9,155 bases of DNA from an uncultured Acidobacteriota bacterium (GTDB lineage Bacteria > Acidobacteriota > Blastocatellia > Pyrinomonadales > Pyrinomonadaceae), in the NCBI GenBank assembly GCA_902826385.1, contig CADEEU010000130.1, positions 1 through 9,155 on the forward strand, read 5' to 3'. Positions 4,857 through 9,155 of the stretch are shown here, piece after piece (the stretch's first letter is position 1; each line of letters opens with the position of its first letter). The position numbers were made by a program, and so were the translations under genes. The notes beneath the pieces are model-generated. The model saw only the letters and a list, made by a program, of their open reading frames with translations, had not been told where the DNA came from and did no database searches.

Positions 4857-6452
4857 ATGGCAGTTCAAACATTAGACATTTCTCCGGTTGGGCGAGTTGA
4901 AGGCGACCTGGATGTTCGTGTGGATATCACTGACGGCGTCGTGACAAACGCCTGGACCCAAGCCGAACTATTTCGAGGTTTTGAGATCATTCTGCGTGAC
5001 AAAGATCCACAGGCCGGCTTGGTTGTAACACCGCGTGCTTGCGGTATTTGCGGCGCTTCGCATTTAACATGTGCGGCGTGGGCACTGGATACGGCGTGGC
5101 AGGCGGAGGTTCCGCGCAACGCGATCTTGGCGAGAAATCTGGGCCAGATCACAGAGAGTCTGCAAAGCCAGCCGCGTTATTTTTACGGACTTTACGCCAT
5201 CGATATGACCAACAAGAAATATCGCGGCAGTAAATATTACGAAGAAGCGTGCAAGCGATTCGCTCCATTCACGGGCACATCGTATGAAGAAGGCGTGACG
5301 ATCTCAGGCAAGCCGGTCGAGATCTATGCGATGCTCGGCGGACAATGGCCGCATTCAAGCTATATGGTTCCAGGCGGAGTTATGTGTGCGCCGACGCTAA
5401 CAGACGTGACGCGAGCCTGGGGCATACTTGAATATTTCAAGAACAACTGGCTCGAAAAGACTTGGCTCGGCTGCACGCTCGAACGGTATGAGGAGATTAA
5501 GAGTTACGACGATTTCATGGCCTGGCTCGACGAAAGCCCGGCCCATGCGAACTCGGATCTCGGCTTCTATTGGAACATGGGGCTCGACGTAGGCCTCGAC
5601 AAATACGGCGGCGGCGTTGGTAAATATGTATCGTGGGGATACCTTCCGCATGAAGACAAATATCAGAAACCGACGATCGAGAGCCGCAACGCGTCGCTCA
5701 TTATGAAGAGCGGCATCTATGACGGTGCGACCGACACGCATCTCTTGATGAGTCAGGACCGTGCGCGAGAGAACGTGACGCACGCCTGGTACGACGAACA
5801 AGGCACCGATCAGCATCCTTACGACCGTACGACTAAAGCAACGCAAAAGAATACGACTAATTTCGAACAGAAATATTCCTGGGCGACGGCAGTTAAGGAC
5901 GTTGACTACGGGCGACTAGAAGCCGGGCCGTTCGCTCGTCAGATGGTTGCCGGCGGCCGGCAGGGTGAAGATTGGCAGCACTACGATCCGTTGATACTGG
6001 ACATGTACAAGAAGATGGGCGGCGCCAGCCTGCATCTTCGGCAGATCGCGCGGATGCACGAGACCATTAAGCTTTATCGTCAGGCAGAACACTGCTTGCG
6101 CGAGTTTAAGCTGAATGATTCGTGGTATGTAAAACCGACCGAAAAGGACGGCCGCGGTTGGGGTGCGACCGAAGCGATCCGTGGTGCTCTTTGTCACTGG
6201 ATCGAGGTCGAGGGCGGAAAGATCAAGAACTATCAGATCATTGCTCCGACCACATGGAATGTTGGCCCGCGTGATGCCGACAGCAATCTTGGCCCGATAG
6301 AATCGGCCCTCGTTGGAAGCCCGATCGCCGACCCGAGCGACCCAGTCGAGGTCGGGCATGTCGCACGCTCCTTCGATTCGTGCCTTGTCTGTACCGTACA
6401 TGCTCATGACGGAAAGACTGGTAAAGAGCTTTCGCGATTCCGTATCGGTTAG
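4857..6452 (+). CDS. hhyL: Group 1h [NiFe]-hydrogenase large (catalytic) subunit
   Basis: A 531-residue catalytic subunit that splits H2 at a NiFe(CN)2CO centre. The N-terminal metal-binding motif is RACGICGASH (C62, C65, H69). The C-terminal motif is DSCLVCTVH (C509, C512, H515), with Ser replacing the Pro of DPCxxC. Sixteen residues (AHDGKTGKELSRFRIG) follow H515 and should be the tail removed by the maturation protease after nickel insertion. I start it at ATG 4857 (MAVQTLDISPVGRVEGDL), not an in-frame TTG at 4824 inside hhyS. GGAGGCGG (4840-4847) is a suitable ribosome binding site, and MAVQ aligns with family N-termini. Pairing with HhyS and the absence of a Tat leader on the partner place it in the cytoplasm. 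In other bacteria group 1h enzymes scavenge atmospheric H2 during persistence. Confidence 0.96.
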   Translation: MAVQTLDISPVGRVEGDLDVRVDITDGVVTNAWTQAELFRGFEIILRDKDPQAGLVVTPRACGICGASHLTCAAWALDTAWQAEVPRNAILARNLGQITESLQSQPRYFYGLYAIDMTNKKYRGSKYYEEACKRFAPFTGTSYEEGVTISGKPVEIYAMLGGQWPHSSYMVPGGVMCAPTLTDVTRAWGILEYFKNNWLEKTWLGCTLERYEEIKSYDDFMAWLDESPAHANSDLGFYWNMGLDVGLDKYGGGVGKYVSWGYLPHEDKYQKPTIESRNASLIMKSGIYDGATDTHLLMSQDRARENVTHAWYDEQGTDQHPYDRTTKATQKNTTNFEQKYSWATAVKDVDYGRLEAGPFARQMVAGGRQGEDWQHYDPLILDMYKKMGGASLHLRQIARMHETIKLYRQAEHCLREFKLNDSWYVKPTEKDGRGWGATEAIRGALCHWIEVEGGKIKNYQIIAPTTWNVGPRDADSNLGPIESALVGSPIADPSDPVEVGHVARSFDSCLVCTVHAHDGKTGKELSRFRIG

Positions 6453-6470
6453 CGATAATTCGTGATGATC

Positions 6471-6502
6471 GGAACCGCCCGCAAAAAACGCAGGGCGGTT
6501 CT
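6471..6502 (+). promoter_or_regulatory. Intercistronic hairpin between hhyL and the Fe-S carrier genes
   Basis: A 9-bp perfect stem, GAACCGCCC (6472-6480) with GGGCGGTTC (6493-6501), can extend by a G-T pair and encloses a 12-base A-rich loop. No T-run follows on either strand, so a Rho-independent stop is unlikely. It may stabilise the 3' end of the processed hhySL message or tune relative expression. The 99-bp gap (6453-6551) holds no recognisable promoter. Confidence 0.5.
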
Positions 6503-6551
6503 GACTTGGCAGGGTAAATGTCTGTAGAATTGGATCGAAACTGAATTTTGC

Positions 6552-6866
6552 ATGCATACTGATCAAGAAGCGGTCCTTCGCGATAAGATCGGAAAGATCC
6601 TCGCAAATGGCCTTGAAACTCAGCTTGAACCGTTCCCCGAAACTCACAGGGAGTTTGCGGGACTGCTGGCCGAGTTGCGCGAGCTTCCGCCTGATGACCT
6701 TGAGGGAAAACTAGTCCTTTCAGGATTTGCTGATAAACCCTATGGTCCCGACCAAATGCGTTGTTTGGAATGTATGTATTATCTCGTTCACCGAAAATGG
6801 TGTGATCTTCCGGAACTTGCGGTTCCGGTCGAACCTGATTGGTACTGCAGACTTTGGCGAATCTAG
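6552..6866 (+). CDS. HiPIP-like four-cysteine protein, first of a tandem pair
   Basis: A 104-residue protein with a helical, charged N-terminus and a C-terminal cysteine module: C71-x2-C74-M-Y-Y, C84-x-LPEL, PVEPDW, C99-x-LW-R-I. The order CxxCxxY...CxLP...W-x-C-x-x-W is that of high-potential iron-sulfur proteins (HiPIPs), which bind one [4Fe-4S] cluster. Unlike classical HiPIPs it has no Tat or Sec signal and should be cytoplasmic. Directly downstream of hhyL, it is well placed to take electrons from HhyS. In mycobacteria an iron-sulfur protein called HhyE is encoded next to the group 1h genes and proposed as electron relay (from memory); this may be its counterpart. The next gene encodes a clear paralogue. 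No strong Shine-Dalgarno sequence precedes the ATG. Confidence 0.8.
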   Translation: MHTDQEAVLRDKIGKILANGLETQLEPFPETHREFAGLLAELRELPPDDLEGKLVLSGFADKPYGPDQMRCLECMYYLVHRKWCDLPELAVPVEPDWYCRLWRI

Positions 6867-6869
6867 AAA

Positions 6870-7187
6870 ATGCCTTACGACGACCAACTGCGATCGAAGC
6901 TAGGCCAAATGATGCACGGAGGCCTAAACACCGATTCGGAAGATCGTGCCTATACCAGTGAGCGGGTCAATGAAGTAGTTTGGCGCCTTAAGAAATTGGC
7001 TCCGGATGACTGGGAACAAAAGCTTGTCATCGCCGGATTTACCGTGACTCCTTATGGCGAGATTGACGAAATCTCTCAATCTTGCGCCACGTGCATGTAC
7101 TATCTCAAGCACCGCAAATACTGCGAACTTCCCGAACTTGATTGCCCCGTTGAACCGGAATGGTCTTGCATTCTCTGGCGAATTTAG
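6870..7187 (+). CDS. HiPIP-like four-cysteine protein, second of the tandem pair
   Basis: A 105-residue paralogue of the preceding protein, starting 3 nt after its stop. The shared C-terminal block is C72-x2-C75-MYYL-x-HRK-x-C85-x-LPEL-x2-PVEP-x-W-x-C100-x-LWRI, with identical Cys spacing (2, 9, 14 residues). It has one extra Cys at 92. The shared N-terminal half includes 'PDDxExKLV-x-x-GF-x-x-x-PYG' (about 45-63). There is no signal peptide. Close spacing implies tandem duplication and co-translation. Two similar but diverged carriers could form a heterodimer, work in series, or serve different redox partners. [4Fe-4S] binding is inferred from the HiPIP-like motif. Confidence 0.8.
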   Translation: MPYDDQLRSKLGQMMHGGLNTDSEDRAYTSERVNEVVWRLKKLAPDDWEQKLVIAGFTVTPYGEIDEISQSCATCMYYLKHRKYCELPELDCPVEPEWSCILWRI

Positions 7188-7200
7188 TCAATAGTCCTTT

Positions 7201-7668
7201 GTGCTCACAATAATCGGCTGTGGAAATTCGAATCGGACAGATGACGGCGTCGGGGTTTACGTCGCTCAAAGTCTCTTAAAGGATCTGAATGGAGTTGCGA
7301 AGAATAGCGTGCGAGTTTTCGACGCGGGAACCGGCGGCATCGATGTGATGTTTCAGGCGAGAGGCTCAACGCGTTTGATCATAATCGACGCAGGAAAAAC
7401 GGGCAGCGAGGCAGGCGCGATATATGAGGTTCCGGGCGATGAGTTGGTCGGCGAACGCGTGCCGAGCTACAGCCTGCACGACTTTCGATGGGACCACGCG
7501 ATCTATGCCGGGCGTAAGATATTTCGCGATGATTTTCCCGAGGATGTGACGGTATTCCTGATAGAAGCTGCGAGCCTCGACATCGGTCTTGAATTAACTC
7601 CAAATGTGAAAAGTTCGGCCGATGCGGTTATCGAGCGGTTGCGGGGCACCATAGCCGAGTATGACTGA
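7201..7668 (+). CDS. hupD: HupD/HyaD-type hydrogenase maturation endopeptidase (peptidase M52)
   Basis: A 155-residue protease of the family that cleaves the C-terminal tail of [NiFe] large subunits after nickel insertion; HhyL is the expected substrate. It shows the family N-terminus GCGN-x3-TDDGVG (6-18). The nickel-sensing residues, by comparison with E. coli HybD (Glu16, Asp62, His93), are D15, D63 (IIDAG) and H93 (SLHDF). DAGTGGID (41-48) is also typical. The GTG start at 7201 follows the previous stop by 13 nt. MLTIIGCGN is the normal N-terminus, so the GTG is preferred despite a poor ribosome binding site. Length is normal for the family. The 3' end overlaps the next gene by 8 nt. Confidence 0.92.
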   Translation: MLTIIGCGNSNRTDDGVGVYVAQSLLKDLNGVAKNSVRVFDAGTGGIDVMFQARGSTRLIIIDAGKTGSEAGAIYEVPGDELVGERVPSYSLHDFRWDHAIYAGRKIFRDDFPEDVTVFLIEAASLDIGLELTPNVKSSADAVIERLRGTIAEYD

Positions 7669-7987
7669 AACGCAACACACTATCACAGTCGCAAAAGGGA
7701 ATATCTACATTCCTCGTGATACTTGCGAGGCCTACCTGAAAGGAGTCGAAGCTGCAGCCCTTTTGCCGCACGACGATGGAATTCTGATCTATCCACTAAT
7801 CCCTGATTCGGCTGGCGGATTGCTGCTAAAAATCAGAAACCTGCACGGCGATCGCGTCATCCATGCACAAGAGTTTTTCCGGAATAACGACTATGTCGAA
7901 AGCTCCGAAGAGACGCATTGTTCGATCCGGTGGATTACCGAACGGGCCGCACTACTTGTCGAAAATGTTCCCCGAGCTACAGAATGA
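7661..7987 (+). CDS. 108-residue hydrogenase-cluster protein of unknown function
   Basis: The ATG lies inside the end of the protease gene (8-nt overlap with its TGA), so translation is coupled and the frame is very likely real. I do not recognise the family. It has a beta-rich look: an N-terminal ITVAKGNIYIPRD strand pair, a short helix with CEAYLKGV, LLPHDDGILIYPLIP, GGLLLKIRNLHGDRVIHAQEF (in part), and a C-terminal IRWITERAALLVENV. Two cysteines (22 and 87) do not form a motif. There is no signal peptide or membrane segment. Last in the hydrogenase operon, it could be a maturation or assembly factor specific to this enzyme type. That is inference from position only. Confidence 0.75.
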   Translation: MTETQHTITVAKGNIYIPRDTCEAYLKGVEAAALLPHDDGILIYPLIPDSAGGLLLKIRNLHGDRVIHAQEFFRNNDYVESSEETHCSIRWITERAALLVENVPRATE

Positions 7988-7990
7988 AAC

Positions 7991-8027
7991 TGTAAACTAA
8001 GTTTGCACAATGGTAAATTGGTTGACA
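7991..8027 (+). promoter_or_regulatory. Second copy of the palindromic operator, before the TPR gene
   Basis: TGTAAACTAAGTTTGCA (7991-8007, centre 7999) is an 8+1+8 palindrome with one mismatch. It shares the core AAACT-W-AGTTTGC with the perfect palindrome at 3652-3668. A weaker second element ending in GTTGAC (centre about 8019, 20 bp on) echoes the GTTGAC of the diverged copy at 3683-3699 and overlaps the -35 box at 8022. The overlap with TTGACA makes this second half less certain. Confidence 0.55.
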
Positions 8028-8050
8028 AACACGTCTCTTGGCCGTATTCT
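8022..8050 (+). promoter_or_regulatory. Sigma70-type promoter of the TPR gene
   Basis: TTGACA (8022-8027) and TATTCT (8045-8050) are separated by the ideal 17 bp: a perfect -35 and a 4/6 -10. The start point would be about 8057, with a leader near 50 nt. The palindrome at 7991-8007 lies directly upstream and its weaker partner overlaps the -35 box. No sigma54 promoter is visible here. Confidence 0.7.
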
Positions 8051-8106
8051 GACCCTGAACGAAATAGTTATTGCCCGATAAATTCAGATTAAGGAGATTC
8101 TCACCC

Positions 8107-9102
8107 ATGGGAACTCTTTCCGACGCCAATTTCGAGGCAGCATTGAAGGCCGTAGAAACAGAAGATGCTACGGCCGAAGAGAAGGCTGAGATGCTGATGG
8201 AGATGGCGATGGGTATTCAGCAGAAACCCAAGTCGCCAAAACAGATTGAAGACGCGATCGTTTTGTACGATCGCGCGTTGGAGATCTGCCCCGAAGGCGC
8301 AGTGTTGCTTCGAGCCCGGATAAGGGCGCGACAGGCGACCGCATACCAAACACTCCCAACAGGCGGCACGCAAATTCTCTACGAAGCTCAGGACGCGTTC
8401 ACTGAAGCTCTTAGAACTTTTAGCGAGTACGAGTTGAAGGAGGAAGCCGCGGAAACCGAGCTCAATCTTGGCCTTATTTCGCAATCGCTAGCACAGAGAG
8501 GTGCGGGTCGACTGACCGATGCGATCCAGCATTACCACAATGCGTTGCGCGTGTTTACGCGGGACGAATATCCGCAAGATTTCGCGATACTTCATAACAA
8601 TTTGGCGATAGCGTATCTATCGATGCCGATGAGTGACGAACGAGGAAAAATGCGTGAGGCACTTGCCGTTCAGTCTTTTGAAGAGGTTTTGAAGGTAATA
8701 AATATCATCGATCAGCCGAGCGAGTACGCCATGATACAAAACAATCTCGGCAACGCTTTGCAGTACGCATCGAGCAGCCATGCATTCGCAAACAATCTCC
8801 GTGCCCTCGAAGCATATGACGAGGCATTGCGCGTTAGAAATCCGCGCGATACGCCGATGGAGTATGCAAATACGATCGCCAATAAGGCGAACGTACTTCG
8901 GAATTTGCCTGACGATGTTGAAGACATAGGCAAAGGTAGACGAAATAATCTCAACGCTTGCCGAGCACTTTACCTTGAGGCCCGAGATATCTTTGATCGC
9001 TTCGGCCAGACGGAAGGTTCAACAAATATCACTGAGACGTTGAAGGAAATCGACCTCGAGATGGTCGGTTCGATGGCCGCCGGAAACGGCTCCGTACACT
9101 AA
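8107..9102 (+). CDS. TPR-repeat protein of the hydrogenase locus
   Basis: A 331-residue, mostly helical protein with several tetratricopeptide-like units. One is at about 45-58 (QIEDAIVLYDRALE), one starts near 136 (LTDAIQHYHNALRVF) and is followed by ILHNNLAIAYLSMP. Others are near 190 (AVQSFEEVLKVI) with MIQNNLGNALQYAS, and near 233 (ALEAYDEALRVRNP) with NTIANKANVLRNLP. No signal peptide or membrane segment is seen. I choose ATG 8107 because AAGGAG (8091-8096) lies 10 nt before it; the in-frame TTG at 8071 has no ribosome binding site. TPR genes are, from memory, recurrent in group 1h clusters, so a scaffold or assembly role for HhySL is plausible. It has its own promoter. Confidence 0.85.
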   Translation: MGTLSDANFEAALKAVETEDATAEEKAEMLMEMAMGIQQKPKSPKQIEDAIVLYDRALEICPEGAVLLRARIRARQATAYQTLPTGGTQILYEAQDAFTEALRTFSEYELKEEAAETELNLGLISQSLAQRGAGRLTDAIQHYHNALRVFTRDEYPQDFAILHNNLAIAYLSMPMSDERGKMREALAVQSFEEVLKVINIIDQPSEYAMIQNNLGNALQYASSSHAFANNLRALEAYDEALRVRNPRDTPMEYANTIANKANVLRNLPDDVEDIGKGRRNNLNACRALYLEARDIFDRFGQTEGSTNITETLKEIDLEMVGSMAAGNGSVH

Positions 9103-9109
9103 ATATATT

Positions 9110-9155
9110 ATGGTGGCTTTATATCTTTTATCGATGATCGTCGGAATCGCTTTCG
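9110..9155 (+). CDS. Possible start of a membrane-protein gene (runs off window)
   Basis: An ATG 8 nt after the TPR stop opens a frame of 15 codons reading MVALYLLSMIVGIAF, a hydrophobic stretch suited to an N-terminal membrane segment. There is no Shine-Dalgarno sequence, and the frame is cut by the window end, so it may be chance. If real it would be co-transcribed with the TPR gene. Confidence 0.3.
   Translation, partial: MVALYLLSMIVGIAF

Noticed and set aside
5916..6647. Long minus-strand frame of 243 codons opposite hhyL
   Set aside because: It is a shadow of the strongly conserved hhyL and first carrier genes, in a locus otherwise all on the plus strand.
8038..8056. Sigma54 promoter before the TPR gene, starting at TTGGCC
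   Set aside because: At the required 10-bp spacing from GG the bases are AC rather than GC, so the -12 element is absent; the sigma70-type boxes fit better.
8071..8106. TTG start for the TPR gene (adds 12 residues)
   Set aside because: No ribosome binding site; AAGGAG at 8091-8096 sits correctly for ATG 8107.
1..9155. CRISPR array, insertion sequence or integrase gene
   Set aside because: No regularly spaced repeats, terminal inverted repeats with transposase, or recombinase coding sequence were seen in the window.

Overview
The window looks like a chromosomal stretch from a free-living, probably aerobic soil-type bacterium. Gene content (a group 1h, 'actinobacterial-type' or high-affinity, [NiFe]-hydrogenase with a HoxA/HupR-like sigma54 activator) and moderate GC would suit an acidobacterium of the Pyrinomonas/Blastocatellia kind. 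That assignment is inference; nothing in the window fixes the taxon.

Left part (1-1700) is accessory DNA. On the minus strand lie the first codons of a HipA-type kinase toxin, its HipB-like XRE partner (ATGA overlap), and an AbiEi-type antitoxin with no AbiEii toxin beside it. A gene-poor, AT-rich stretch follows. It ends at a 45-bp piece matching the 3' part of a tRNA-Pro(GGG), with no 5' half, followed at once by a strong intrinsic terminator. I read this as the distal attachment-site scar of a tRNA-integrated island covering the left part; everything to its right is resident chromosome.

Right part (1935-9102, all plus strand) is a hydrogen-oxidation locus. A sigma54-dependent NtrC-family activator with a degenerate receiver (no phosphoacceptor Asp) is followed after 2 nt by a 77-residue zinc-ribbon protein. 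The 222-bp gap after that holds a palindromic site, a diverged second copy 30 bp on, and a well-formed -24/-12 sigma54 promoter reading into hhyS. The likely operon is hhyS (small subunit), hhyL (large subunit), two tandem paralogous HiPIP-like four-Cys proteins, a HupD-type maturation endopeptidase, and a 108-residue unknown protein overlapping the protease gene. A TPR protein follows under its own sigma70-type promoter, just downstream of a second copy of the palindrome. At the right edge a possible membrane-protein gene begins.

Proposed working picture: the non-phosphorylatable activator binds the palindromes and switches on hhySL from the sigma54 promoter. The enzyme oxidises H2 in the cytoplasm. 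Electrons leave through HiPIP-like carriers. HupD removes the short HhyL C-terminal tail after nickel insertion. The same activator may also act at the TPR promoter. No hyp accessory genes, sensor kinase or integrase are in the window.
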